Source: Solirubrum sp044628455 (GTDB lineage Bacteria; Bacteroidota; Bacteroidia; Cytophagales; Hymenobacteraceae). Taken from it: 64,000 nt of DNA. The stretch's first letter is position 1, and each line of letters opens with the position of its first letter. Positions 8,449-16,879 of the stretch are shown here, piece by piece. The position numbers and the translations under genes are program-made. The notes beneath the pieces are model-generated. The model was not told the origin of the DNA and ran no database searches. It worked only from the letters and a program-made list of their open reading frames with translations. The stretch is taken from positions 248,001-312,000 of the forward strand of contig NZ_JBIYZW010000003.1 in the NCBI RefSeq assembly GCF_044628455.1, in the 5' to 3' direction.

Positions 8449-9543
8449 ATGCCTTCTTCCGCTGCTCCTTATCTCGTGGTCATGGCCGGTGGCATTGGCA
8501 GCCGCTTCTGGCCGTTCAGCCGCACCCAGCACCCCAAGCAGTTTCACGACGTGCTGGGCGTGGGCAAGTCCATGTTGCGCCTCACCGTCGACCGCTTCGC
8601 CGGCATCTGCCCGCCCGAGAACATCTTTGTGGTCACCAACCGCGACTACGTGGACCTGGTGCACCAGCACCTGCCCGAGCTGGCCCTCGACCACATCTTG
8701 GCCGAGCCCATCGGGCGCAACACGGCCCCCTGCATCGCCTACGCCAGCTACCGCATTGCCCAGCTCGACCCGCGCGGCGTGATTGTGGTGACGCCGGCCG
8801 ACCACGCCGTGCTCAAGGAAGACGAGTTCCGCGACGACATTCGCCGCGCCGTCGATGCGGCCCGCAACCACGACATTCTCATCACCCTGGGCATTCAGCC
8901 CTCGCGCCCCGACACCGGCTACGGCTACATTCAGTTTCACGACGACGGCAAGACCCAGGAGCTGGCGGGCCTCAAGAAGGTGAAAACCTTTACCGAGAAG
9001 CCCAACCTGGAGCTGGCCCAGATGTTCGTCGACAGCGGCGACTTCCTGTGGAACTCCGGCCTGTTCATCTGGCGCGCCGACGTGATTCTGCACGCCTTTC
9101 ACCACTACCTCTCCGACATTGCCGAGGTGTTCGACGAGGGCAAGCTGATGCTGGGCACGGCCATGGAAAGCACCTTCGTGCAGGGGGCCTACTCGCGCTG
9201 CCGCAACATCAGCATCGACTACGGGGTGATGGAGAAGGCTGATAACGTGTACGTGCTGCCCGCCGACTTTGGCTGGAGCGACCTGGGCACCTGGGACTCG
9301 CTGCACCGCATGGGCCACCACGACGCCGACGGCAACGTGGTCGACGGCGACGCCATCCTGTACGACACCAAAGAGTGCGTCATCAAAACGCCCTCCGAGC
9401 GCCTGGTGGTGGTGCAGGGCCTCGAAGGCTACATCGTGGCCGAGTACGACAATGTGCTGCTCATCTGCAAGCGCACCGAGGAGCAGCGCGTCAAAGACTT
9501 CGTGGCCGACGTGAAGTCGAAAAAGGGCCAGGGGTATAATTAG
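8449..9543 (+). CDS. Mannose-1-phosphate guanylyltransferase
   Basis: The 364-residue product carries the nucleotidyltransferase signature VMAGGIGSRFWPFSRTQHPK near its N-terminus (residues 11-30), followed by VTPADHAVLKE, GYGYIQF, FTEKP and the C-terminal NISIDYGVMEKA and GWSDLGTWDSL motifs. These define GDP-mannose pyrophosphorylases (GTP plus mannose-1-phosphate to GDP-mannose). There is no C-terminal phosphomannose isomerase domain, so this is the short, single-function form common in Bacteroidota. GDP-mannose feeds exopolysaccharide, LPS and protein O-glycans. It follows the kdsD-like gene after about 150 bases and probably has its own promoter; a strong terminator follows. Confidence 0.94.
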   Translation: MPSSAAPYLVVMAGGIGSRFWPFSRTQHPKQFHDVLGVGKSMLRLTVDRFAGICPPENIFVVTNRDYVDLVHQHLPELALDHILAEPIGRNTAPCIAYASYRIAQLDPRGVIVVTPADHAVLKEDEFRDDIRRAVDAARNHDILITLGIQPSRPDTGYGYIQFHDDGKTQELAGLKKVKTFTEKPNLELAQMFVDSGDFLWNSGLFIWRADVILHAFHHYLSDIAEVFDEGKLMLGTAMESTFVQGAYSRCRNISIDYGVMEKADNVYVLPADFGWSDLGTWDSLHRMGHHDADGNVVDGDAILYDTKECVIKTPSERLVVVQGLEGYIVAEYDNVLLICKRTEEQRVKDFVADVKSKKGQGYN

Positions 9544-9546
9544 GGC

Positions 9547-9699
9547 TGCCAGGTGATGCGGTGACACGTGACAGATTTTCGGTCAGGCGTTGCTGCCGAC
9601 TGCAACTAAAAGGCCGGCTGCTCTGATGAGCGGCCGGCCTTTTAGTTGGATGGGACGTGTGGCTTGTCAGGTGTTACGTGTCACCCCAAACCCGTCACT
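9547..9699. repeat. Imperfect inverted repeat of short tandem words (GGTGACA type) around a terminator
   Basis: The left arm (9547-9573) contains AGGTGATGCGGTGACACGTG and the right arm (9665-9699) contains GTTACGTGTCACC followed by CCGTCACT, i.e. the same seven-base word family GGTGACA in inverted orientation. GGTGACACGTGAC and GTTACGTGTCACC are complementary except for one position. The arms start a few bases after the stop of one gene and reach the stop of the next, with the intrinsic terminator between them. Confidence 0.6.
9604..9648. terminator. Bidirectional intrinsic terminator
   Basis: AACTAAAAGGCCGGC and GCCGGCCTTTTAGTT form a very strong stem around CTGCTCTGATGAGCG, with A and T runs on either side. 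It lies between the convergent mannose-1-phosphate guanylyltransferase and rlmB genes. Confidence 0.9.
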
Positions 9700-10552
9700 T
9701 GCCTTCCGTTACCAAACGCTGGCGCAGCACTTCGTAGAGCAAGATGCCGCTGGCGACCGACACGTTCAGGGAGCCAATCTGGCCGATCATGGGAATGCGT
9801 AGCTTGGCGTCGGCCAGGGCCAGTAGCTCGGGACTGATGCCGTCTTCCTCGCTGCCCATCACCACGGCCAGCGGGCCGGTCATGTCCAGCGGGGCGCGCT
9901 CCAGGCTGGCGTCGCCCTTCTCGGTGCAGGCCACCACCTGCAGGCCCGAGTCTTTGAGGCGGCGCAGGGTGCTGTGCAGGTTCGGCTCGCGGCTCACCGG
10001 CACGCGGGTGAGGGCCCCGGCCGAGGTCTTGAGGGCGTCGCCGTTCATCTGGGCCGCGCCATGGGCCGGCACCACAATGGCATCGACGCCCAGGCACTCG
10101 GCCGAGCGGGCAATGGCGCCGAAGTTGCGCACGTCGGTGATGCGGTCGAGCACCAGCACCAGGGGACTCTTGCCCTGCTCAAACAAACCGGCCAGCAGCG
10201 AGTCGAGCGGCACGTAGTCGATGGGGGAGAGGAAGGCTACCGCGCCCTGGTGGTTTTTGCGGGTGAGGTTGTCGAGCTTCTCGCTGGGCACCAGCGACAC
10301 GGGTGTGCCGGCCCCGCGGGCCAGTTCGCTGATGTCCTGGGTGAGCGAGTTGCGCGTTCCTTTCAGCAGGAAAATCTTTTCCAGGGTGCGGCCCGCCTGC
10401 AGGGCCTCCATGATGGGCCGCAAACCGAAGATCATCTCGATGCTGCGGTCGGCGGCGGGGCGCGGCGGGTAATGCTTCTTGGCTTGGAAGGCGGGGCGGC
10501 GCTCGTTCAGCGGCCGGCCTCCGCCCGAGGGGCGTTCAGACCTGTTCTCCAT
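9695..10552 (-). CDS. rlmB: 23S rRNA (guanosine-2'-O-)-methyltransferase RlmB (TrmH/SpoU family)
   Basis: The 285-residue protein has a basic, disordered N-terminus, then the substrate-binding domain beginning IFGLRPIMEALQAGRTLEKI, then the SPOUT domain. The three SpoU motifs are present: motif 1 LDRITDVRNFGAIARSAEC, motif 2 VMGSEEDGISPELL and motif 3 IPMIGQIGSLNVSVASGILL. The enzyme methylates the 2'-hydroxyl of a conserved guanosine in the 23S rRNA peptidyl-transferase region. Assignment to RlmB rather than another TrmH paralogue rests on the N-terminal domain and is likely but not certain. Its start lies within the 3' end of the GWxTD gene (46-base overlap), so translation of the two may be coupled. 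Confidence 0.9.
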   Translation of the reverse strand: MENRSERPSGGGRPLNERRPAFQAKKHYPPRPAADRSIEMIFGLRPIMEALQAGRTLEKIFLLKGTRNSLTQDISELARGAGTPVSLVPSEKLDNLTRKNHQGAVAFLSPIDYVPLDSLLAGLFEQGKSPLVLVLDRITDVRNFGAIARSAECLGVDAIVVPAHGAAQMNGDALKTSAGALTRVPVSREPNLHSTLRRLKDSGLQVVACTEKGDASLERAPLDMTGPLAVVMGSEEDGISPELLALADAKLRIPMIGQIGSLNVSVASGILLYEVLRQRLVTEGK

Positions 10553-11745
10553 TGTTGCACGGCGGCGTACCAGAGCGGTTCGTACTCGGGGCGGCGCACC
10601 AGTTCGTAGTAATCAGGGGCAAAGGTACTGGGTTTGGCGCGCAACACGTAGGTGGCGCTGCCATAGCCCGTGTTGGCGTAGTGCCAGTGCTCCTCGGCGC
10701 CGCTGCGCACCACCCGCTCGGGCGGCCCCAGCACGATGTAAAGCAAGCCGCGGTCAGTCATCCAGCCGGGCTTGTGGGCCGAAAAAAGCTGGTTGGCATC
10801 TTCCACGCGCTCGTAGAACCGGCGAATGAGCAGCCGTGCCGTTTCGGGCTGGTCGCGGGCGGCGCGGAGCCAGAAGGCATCCACGGCCCGCTTGGGGACC
10901 TCGGCTTTTTCCAGCCGGGCGCGCTCCTCGCTGGTGGTCAGGTAGCGCAGCGGGGCAATCAGCTCCTGGGCCGTGCTCAGGTTGGGGTAGTCGCCGTCGG
11001 GGGCCAGCAAACCCAGCGCGGGGCCGCCCGCGGCGGGCTGCACGGTGTAGAGGCCCGGGCCAGCCAGCCGAACGAGCTGCCCCGGCCGCAGGGTTTCCTC
11101 GCCGTCGGGGCGCAGGGTGCGGGCTTTGGGTTCGGGGGCAGCGGGTCGAGCGTGGGGCGGGCGGGCTGGGGCGAAGTCGGCGGCGTAGCGGCGCAGGGTC
11201 AGCTCCTGCTCGGGGCCGTAGCCAGCCACGCCGAATGGCTCACCCACCCGCACGTAGCGGCGCAGCAGCGGCTGGCCCAGCGAGTCGGTGAGCAGGTAGG
11301 GGCGCTGCAGATCCGCGGGCGTGAGGCTCAGCCAGGCGGCGGCCCCGGGGTTGTCGGGCAGCTGGCGGGCGGGCCAGAGGGCCAGCACGCGCACCGGGGC
11401 GAGGGCCGCGGCCGACACGCGCAGCTCCACCCACAAAGCCGCGCCCTCGCGGCGCAGGTCGGCGGCCCGCAGCACCCGAGTGTGCTGCCAGAGCGGCACC
11501 CGGGCCGAGTAGCCGGCCCAGCCCAGCAGCTGCAGCGACTCGCCGGCCCGCAGCGCGCCCGCGTCGGGCAGGCGCAGGTACAGGCGCAGGCTGTCGCCCT
11601 CGCGGCGCACCTCGGCCTGGGGGCGGCGCTGCGGGTGGTAAAGGCCGCCTAGATCGAGGCGGGCGGGCACCGGCGGGCGCTGGGCCCGGGCCGGCCAGGC
11701 CGCGGCCCCAAGCAGCAAGGCGGTAAGCAGAATCACGTAGCGCAT
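10507..11745 (-). CDS. GWxTD domain-containing exported protein
   Basis: The 412-residue protein begins MRYVILLTALLLGAAAWPAR, a Sec signal peptide with AQ at the cleavage site. Near residue 325 it carries the name-giving motif in KPGWMTDRGLLYIVLGPPERV, followed by the C-terminal YGSATYVLRAK and YYELVRRPEYEPLWYAAVQQWR. The GWxTD domain is found in exported proteins of Bacteroidota and related phyla and has no established function. The N-terminal two-thirds is Ala/Arg/Leu-rich with beta-sandwich-like segments. I chose the ATG at 11743-11745 because it opens the signal peptide. The 3' end overlaps rlmB by 46 bases. The 305-base gap upstream (11746-12050) contains only the hairpin at 11924-11971. 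Confidence 0.9.
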   Translation of the reverse strand: MRYVILLTALLLGAAAWPARAQRPPVPARLDLGGLYHPQRRPQAEVRREGDSLRLYLRLPDAGALRAGESLQLLGWAGYSARVPLWQHTRVLRAADLRREGAALWVELRVSAAALAPVRVLALWPARQLPDNPGAAAWLSLTPADLQRPYLLTDSLGQPLLRRYVRVGEPFGVAGYGPEQELTLRRYAADFAPARPPHARPAAPEPKARTLRPDGEETLRPGQLVRLAGPGLYTVQPAAGGPALGLLAPDGDYPNLSTAQELIAPLRYLTTSEERARLEKAEVPKRAVDAFWLRAARDQPETARLLIRRFYERVEDANQLFSAHKPGWMTDRGLLYIVLGPPERVVRSGAEEHWHYANTGYGSATYVLRAKPSTFAPDYYELVRRPEYEPLWYAAVQQWRTGLNAPRAEAGR

Positions 11746-11923
11746 CAAGGCTAATAACGCGAAGTCGACGCAGGCGATGTACCGGTTGGCGTTTCCCAAG
11801 TTCCAGAAGCTGGCCGAGCCGCCCTGGGCCGGCTAGTAAACGAGCCGCCCAACGCCGCTGGTAGCACGTGATTCTTCCCGGGTAGTCCGTCCGCAGGGAG
11901 GAGGGGAGAAAGGTCGGTCAGCT

Positions 11924-11971
11924 GCAACAAAAAATCTACAACAATTCAGAATGTTGCAGATTTTTTGTTGC
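11924..11971. terminator. Long AT-rich hairpin downstream of the DUF2723 gene
   Basis: Arms of 20 bases (GCAACAAAAAATCTACAACA / TGTTGCAGATTTTTTGTTGC, one mismatch) surround an 8-base loop. It is 80-127 bases after the DUF2723 stop, in the right place for a terminator, but the T run is inside the stem rather than after it, so another role is possible. Confidence 0.5.
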
Positions 11972-12050
11972 AAGCTCCAGCAGCGGAAACAGCAACGCCG
12001 CCCGGCGCGAACCAGGCGGCGTTGGCAGGCAGCAACAAGCTAGCGGTGGG

Positions 12051-15041
12051 CTATTGTTGCGGGTAGTATTGCTGGAGCAACTGCAGGGCCTTGGTGGCGC
12101 GGGCCCGGTCGCCGGTTTTCTCGGCGGCGCGGTACACGCTCTGCAGGGTGAGCAGCTGCAACTGCACTTCCATGTCGAACAGGCCGCTGCCCGGGCTGGT
12201 GCTGTAGTAGGCCAGGGCCTGCTGGGCGCGGTTGGTCATGGTGTCCATGATGTCGTTGGCTTTCTGGGTTTCGCCCACGCGCACCAGTGGCTCCACCAGC
12301 TGGGGAGTGTAGTAGTCGAAGGGAATAGCCTTGTCGGGCATCACCTTCAGGCAGTAGTTGACCACTTCCTTGGCGCGGGCCAGGTCGCCCTGGGCCACCA
12401 GCGTCTGGGCCAGGCGGGCAAACTTGTCGCGGTAGTTGGCCGGGAAGCGCAGCTGGTTTTCGTCGTAGAAGATGTCGGCCCGGTCGAGGTTGCGGTAGGC
12501 AAACTTCTTCATCAGGTTCTCATACATCAGGTCGGTGGCCACGTAGCCTTCCTCGCCCTGGGGCTGGTAGTTGGGGTCGCGCAGGGGCAGAATGCGGTAG
12601 GCCATGCCCTCGAGCTGGAAGTAGGGCTGTAGGCTCATAAAGTCCTGCTGGTTGACGGTGGACGAGAAGTAGATGGGCCGCTCCCAGTTGTTGGTGGCCA
12701 GCATGTCCAGAATTACCAAGTTCTTTTTCTCGATGGCGCCGCGGCCCATGTCCCACTCCATGCGCGAGACGAGCTGCCCGCGGCGCTCGGCCGGCACGAT
12801 GCCCAGCTTCTGCACGGCCGAGGTATCGACGGGCAAAAAGAACTTGCGGGTGGGGAAGGAAAGCAGGGCGTGGCCGCTCTGGGTCTGCACCTGCAGCAGG
12901 GGCGAGTTCTGCTTCACCAGCTCGATGAACTCGCGCAGGTTTACCTGGCTCACCGAGGGGTTTTCCACGAAGGGCAGGTAGTCGTTGGTGCCCTGCACGT
13001 AGTTCGGGTTCTGCAGCGAGATGGGCAGCGGCTGCGACTTGTAGGCGCGGCGCTTCATCTGGTCGATGTACCAGTCGGTGTTGAGGTAGCTGAGCACGGC
13101 CACGCGCACGTCGGTGCGCACGCCCTCCACTTCCTGGGCGTACCAGAGCGGGAAGGTGTCGTTGTCGCCGTTGGTGAACAGCACCGCGTTCGGGGCCAGG
13201 GAGTTCAGCAGGTTCTTGGCCGAGTCCACCGAGTTGTAGCGGTCGGAGCGGTCGTGGTCGTCCCAGCCCTGGGCGGCCATCAGCGCGGGGGCCACCAAGC
13301 CCAGGGCCACGGCCACGCCGCCGCGCAGGCTATCGGCCTTGAGCAGGGCGCGCAGCCCTTCGGCCAGGCCCAGCACGCCCAGCCCGATCCAGATGGCGAA
13401 GGCGTAGGTGGCACCGGTGAAGGTGTAGTCCCGCTCGCGCGGCTCGATGGGCGGCTGGTTGAGGTAGATGACGATGGCCAGGCCGGTGAACAAGAACAGC
13501 AAACCCACAATGAGGGCGTTGCGGCCGTCGCGGCGCACGTGGAAGAACAAGCCCACCAGGCCGAAAATCAGGGGAATGGCGAAAAAGTTGTTGCGGGCGG
13601 CGCTGTCGGCAATGCGCTCGGGCAGGCCGTTCTTATTGCTGTCGGTGGGCCAGAGCACACCCGCCTGCTGCACGTCGCTCTCGCGACCCACGAAGTTCCA
13701 CAGGAAGTAGCGCCAGTACATGTGGCCCATCTGGTACTTGGTCAGGAAGGCCAGGTTCTGGCCCATGCTCGGGCGCTGCCCCTCGCGGATGTCCACCCAC
13801 TTCTGGTACTGGCGGATGTGCTCGGGGGCCGGGCTGTAGAGGCGCGGCAGCAGCATCTTGTCTTCGGGGCGGTAGATGGTTTCGAGCTTGTACTCGGCAA
13901 TGACGTACTTATCGCCGCGGCGCACGTAGCGCGGGGCGCCCTGCTTCTGGTCGATAGGCTCGGCGCTGAACTGCGGGCCGTAGAGCAAAGGCCGGTCGCC
14001 GTACTGCTCGCGCTTGAGGTAGCTCACGAACGAGAGCACGTCCTTGGGCTCGTTCTCGTTGATGGTGGGCAAAAACGACGAGCGGATGGGAATGATCAGG
14101 TACGAGGAGTAGCCGATCAAAATGAACACGAAGGCCAGCAGGGCCGTGTTCAGCACGCGGTTCTGGGCGCGGAAGGAGTAGCGGAAGCCAAACCAGATCA
14201 GGCCCAGGAACAGCACCAGGAAGATGATGACGCCCCAGTTGAAGGGCAGGCCCACCGAGTTGACGAAGAACACCTCGAACATGCCCGCCAGCGTGGGCAG
14301 GCCGGGGATGATGCCCACCAGAATCAGCCCCACAATGAGGCTGCAAATCACCAGGGTGATAATGCCCCCCGTCCAGTTGGCGTTGGTGGTGCGGCGGAAG
14401 TAGTAGATGAGCCCCAGGGCCGGAATGGCCAGTAGGTTGAGCAAGTGCACCCCGATGGAGAGGCCCATTACGTAGGCAATCAGAATCAGCCACTTGTCGG
14501 AGTCGGCCTCGTGGGCGCGGTTTTCCCACTTGAGCATCAGCCACACTACCACCGCCGTGCACAGCGACGACATGGCGTAGACCTCGGCCTCGACGGCGTT
14601 GAACCAGAACGAGTCGGAGAAGGTCAGCGCCAGGGCGCCCACCACGCCGCTGCCCAGGATGAGCAGCGTTTGCCCGCCGCTGGGCTCCAGGCCGCGGTCG
14701 TCGTGCATGCCGGGGCGGCCCAGCACCAGCTTCTTGGCCAGCATGGTGATGGTCCAGAACAGAAACAGCACGGTAAACGAGCTGCTCAGCGCCGACAGCG
14801 CGTTAATCAGCACCGATACCTTGGTGACGTCGCCGAAGGAAAACAGGGAGAAGATGCGGCCCAGCAGCAGGAAGGTGGGCGCCCCGGGCGGGTGTGGCAC
14901 CAGCAGTTTGTAGGAGCAGGCGATGAACTCGCCGCAGTCCCAGAAGGAGGCCGTGGGCTCGAGCGTGAGCAGGAAGGTGACGGTGGCAATGGCGAAAACC
15001 AGCCAGCCCACCAGGTTATTCAGACGATGGTATCGCTGCAT
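12051..15041 (-). CDS. DUF2723 multi-pass membrane protein (TMEM260-like)
   Basis: The 996-residue protein starts MQRYHRLNNLVGWLVFAIAT and has about 12 hydrophobic segments in its first 600 residues, with the conserved loop ASFWDCGEFIACSYKLLVPH near residues 34-53 and GAPTFLLLGRIFSLF after it. That pattern is the DUF2723 signature. The human DUF2723 protein TMEM260 is a protein O-mannosyltransferase, so a GT-C-type glycosyltransferase role on exported proteins is a reasonable inference. The C-terminal 350 residues are soluble, with TPR-like helices (LARLAQTLVAQGDLARAKEV). The ATG at 15039-15041 opens a normal membrane-protein N-terminus; the upstream open frame crosses the terminator of the next gene. 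The nearby GDP-mannose gene at 8449-9543 would fit a mannosyl donor. Confidence 0.9.
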   Translation of the reverse strand: MQRYHRLNNLVGWLVFAIATVTFLLTLEPTASFWDCGEFIACSYKLLVPHPPGAPTFLLLGRIFSLFSFGDVTKVSVLINALSALSSSFTVLFLFWTITMLAKKLVLGRPGMHDDRGLEPSGGQTLLILGSGVVGALALTFSDSFWFNAVEAEVYAMSSLCTAVVVWLMLKWENRAHEADSDKWLILIAYVMGLSIGVHLLNLLAIPALGLIYYFRRTTNANWTGGIITLVICSLIVGLILVGIIPGLPTLAGMFEVFFVNSVGLPFNWGVIIFLVLFLGLIWFGFRYSFRAQNRVLNTALLAFVFILIGYSSYLIIPIRSSFLPTINENEPKDVLSFVSYLKREQYGDRPLLYGPQFSAEPIDQKQGAPRYVRRGDKYVIAEYKLETIYRPEDKMLLPRLYSPAPEHIRQYQKWVDIREGQRPSMGQNLAFLTKYQMGHMYWRYFLWNFVGRESDVQQAGVLWPTDSNKNGLPERIADSAARNNFFAIPLIFGLVGLFFHVRRDGRNALIVGLLFLFTGLAIVIYLNQPPIEPRERDYTFTGATYAFAIWIGLGVLGLAEGLRALLKADSLRGGVAVALGLVAPALMAAQGWDDHDRSDRYNSVDSAKNLLNSLAPNAVLFTNGDNDTFPLWYAQEVEGVRTDVRVAVLSYLNTDWYIDQMKRRAYKSQPLPISLQNPNYVQGTNDYLPFVENPSVSQVNLREFIELVKQNSPLLQVQTQSGHALLSFPTRKFFLPVDTSAVQKLGIVPAERRGQLVSRMEWDMGRGAIEKKNLVILDMLATNNWERPIYFSSTVNQQDFMSLQPYFQLEGMAYRILPLRDPNYQPQGEEGYVATDLMYENLMKKFAYRNLDRADIFYDENQLRFPANYRDKFARLAQTLVAQGDLARAKEVVNYCLKVMPDKAIPFDYYTPQLVEPLVRVGETQKANDIMDTMTNRAQQALAYYSTSPGSGLFDMEVQLQLLTLQSVYRAAEKTGDRARATKALQLLQQYYPQQ

Positions 15042-15117
15042 AGAGGCTTTTTCAGAGAAGCCAAAAGTAGGCATAAATCCCCCACGCGCCCAGCCCGCCG
15101 CGTCGCAGGCTCCCGAA

Positions 15118-15147
15118 CACAAAAAAGCAGCCGCCCGGTGGGGCGGC
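15118..15147 (-). terminator. Intrinsic terminator of the cupredoxin gene
   Basis: On the minus strand GCAGCCGCCC and GGGCGGCTGC form a perfect 10-base stem with loop CACC, followed by TTTTTTGTG. It lies about 60 bases after the cupredoxin stop codon. Confidence 0.9.
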
Positions 15148-15206
15148 TGCCGCAGGCAACCCAGGAGCCGGGTTGCCGAAGCAAAAAGGCAAGTCAGTCC
15201 TGCAAG

Positions 15207-15833
15207 TCAGTCCTGTAAGGTCACGCGCTTGGTGGCCACGGCTTTGTCGCCCACCAGCAGGCTGCAGAAGTACACCCCGGCCGGCAGCGACGAGAGGTCA
15301 ACCGGGTGGCCGTTGGCCACCAGCTCGGGGCGCAGCACCACCGAGCGCACTTCGCGGCCAATGACGTTGGTCACGCGCAGGCGGTAGGCGGTGCCGGCTT
15401 TGCTTTCGGGGGCCGACACGGTAATCTGCCCGCCGCGGGCCGGGTTGGGGTACACATTCAGGGCCGAAGCCAGGGCGCGGGCACTGGCCGACGCCGTGGG
15501 AATGCTCACCGTGATGCTGCCCCACATGCCCGACTGCGGCCCGCCGTGGGCCATGCAGTGGTAGTCGTACTGACCCAGGGCCGTGAGCGTGATGGTGCGC
15601 TGCGGGCTCGACGCGTTCATCTGAAAGGTGGGAAACGCGGCCGGGCTGCTGTCCGACATGGTGGGGTGGCTGCCCGACTGCCACTGGAAGGTTACCTGGT
15701 CGCCGGGCGCCACCACCAAAAACTGCGGGGAGTATTCAAAGTCGCCCACCGTCACGATGTGGGTGGCCGCGTAGGCCGAGCCGGCGGCCAGCCACAAGCT
15801 CAGGGCGACAAACAAGCGGGTAAAGGTTTTCAT
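15207..15833 (-). CDS. Secreted cupredoxin with type IX secretion sorting domain
   Basis: The 208-residue protein begins with a Sec signal peptide (MKTFTRLFVALSLWLAAGSA). Residues 24-112 are a plastocyanin/halocyanin-like cupredoxin with the copper ligands His56 (SGSHPTM) and Cys93, His96 and Met103 in YHCMAHGGPQSGMWG. Residues 128-208 are a typical type A C-terminal sorting domain: NVYPNPARGG, then KAGTAYRLRVTNVIGREV and the end LSSLPAGVYFCSLLVGD. Such domains direct proteins through the Por/type IX system to the cell surface. It is therefore likely a surface-anchored or released electron carrier. I picked the ATG at 15831-15833, which starts the signal peptide. It stands alone, ended by a strong terminator. 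Confidence 0.92.
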   Translation of the reverse strand: MKTFTRLFVALSLWLAAGSAYAATHIVTVGDFEYSPQFLVVAPGDQVTFQWQSGSHPTMSDSSPAAFPTFQMNASSPQRTITLTALGQYDYHCMAHGGPQSGMWGSITVSIPTASASARALASALNVYPNPARGGQITVSAPESKAGTAYRLRVTNVIGREVRSVVLRPELVANGHPVDLSSLPAGVYFCSLLVGDKAVATKRVTLQD

Positions 15834-15952
15834 GGGAGAAGGTCTGAAGCCGGACGCCCCCACGGGGCGCAAAAAAGAAAGAGGAGAGGGGGCAAGCCGC
15901 TGGGCCGGGTAAGGCAAGCACCGTGCCCGAGTGCGGGCCGCGGCGGCGCGCC

Positions 15953-15973
15953 CCGGCTGCTTGGAGCAGCCGG
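15953..15973. terminator. GC-rich hairpin downstream of birA
   Basis: CCGGCTGCT and AGCAGCCGG are perfect 9-base arms around TGG, about 100 bases past the birA stop codon on the minus strand. No T run follows, so this is a weak terminator candidate. Nothing else is seen in the gap 15834-16073. Confidence 0.35.
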
Positions 15974-16073
15974 CGGGGCGAAGGTTTAACGTCAGGGTGC
16001 GGGCATGGCAGCGGGCCGGTGGGTTGCCTGCTTACTCGGAGGCCCCGGCCAAAAAGGTTGCCTGCCCGCGCCG

Positions 16074-16838
16074 CTACACGTGGCGGATTTCCTGCAGGTC
16101 GAAGTGGCGGGTGGTGCCGTTGTCCTGCTCCAGCACCAGGTGCCCGCTGTCGAGCACGTCCACGATGCGGCCGGCCAGGCGGCGCCCGCTCACCTCGTAG
16201 GAATGCCACTCGTCGTAGCGGTAGAGGCGGGCCAGATAGTCGCGGTGCAGGGCGGCGTGGTGGCCGCCGCGCAGCTGCAGGTAGCGCTGCTCCAGGCACT
16301 CGAGCAGGCGGCTGGCCAGCGGCGCCAGCTGGTAGGGCCGGCCGGTGAGACAGGCCAGGGAGGTAGCCGTGGGCACCCCAAACGCCGTCTGATTTACGTT
16401 CAGCCCCAAACCAACCACGCTCCAGTGAATTTGTGCGCCGCTGAGCGTGTTCTCAATCAGGATGCCCCCCAGCTTCTGGTCGTAGTAATAGAGGTCGTTG
16501 GGCCACTTCACGCGCAGGGCGGGGTCGGGGCCCAGCAGCTCGCGGGCCCAGTCGTGGGCGGCCAGGGCCACGGCCAGGTTCAGCCGGAACTGCGCCGCCG
16601 CCGGCAGGAAGGTGGGCCGCCACACCACCGATACTGTCAGGTTCTCGCCCGGGGCGGCCTCCCAAACGTTGCCACGTTGGCCGCGCCCGGCCCGCTGATG
16701 GTCGGTTATGACGGTGCAGCCCTCGGTGGCGCGGTTTTGGCCGATTAACTCCCGGGCCACGGTGTTGGTGGAGTCGCATTGCGGCAACCACTGCACCTGC
16801 CGGCCCGTGAAGAGGGTTTGGGGACTGATTTGCTCCAC
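16074..16838 (-). CDS. birA: Biotin--[acetyl-CoA-carboxylase] ligase
   Basis: The catalytic domain shows the expected landmarks: LPQCDSTNTVARELI near the N-terminus, ITDHQRAGRGQRGNVWEA (the GRGRRGRxW-like biotin loop), NLAVALAAHDWA, RVKWPNDLYYYDQKLGGILIE (KWPND motif) and VVGLGLNVNQ. A C-terminal SH3-like domain follows (YEVSGRRLAGRIVDVLD). There is no N-terminal helix-turn-helix, so this is the class I, non-regulatory form. It activates biotin as biotinyl-AMP and attaches it to the biotin carboxyl carrier protein. No ATG is available: the GTG at 16838 gives 254 aa and the TTG at 16865 gives 263 aa; I used the GTG because the TTG would lie beyond the promoter proposed for divergent rsfS. Confidence 0.93.
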   Translation of the reverse strand: MEQISPQTLFTGRQVQWLPQCDSTNTVARELIGQNRATEGCTVITDHQRAGRGQRGNVWEAAPGENLTVSVVWRPTFLPAAAQFRLNLAVALAAHDWARELLGPDPALRVKWPNDLYYYDQKLGGILIENTLSGAQIHWSVVGLGLNVNQTAFGVPTATSLACLTGRPYQLAPLASRLLECLEQRYLQLRGGHHAALHRDYLARLYRYDEWHSYEVSGRRLAGRIVDVLDSGHLVLEQDNGTTRHFDLQEIRHV

Positions 16839-16856
16839 CCGATTTTTCCTACTTTG
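16829..16856 (+). promoter_or_regulatory. Candidate promoter for rsfS
   Basis: TTTG at 16829-16832 is 17 bases upstream of TACTTTG at 16850-16856, close to the Bacteroidetes -33 TTTG / -7 TAnnTTTG arrangement (one base shorter in the -7 box). The rsfS ATG at 16880 follows 23 bases later. The element overlaps the 5' end of birA. Confidence 0.45.
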
Positions 16857-16879
16857 TGTTGACAAACCTACCTTCTCTT

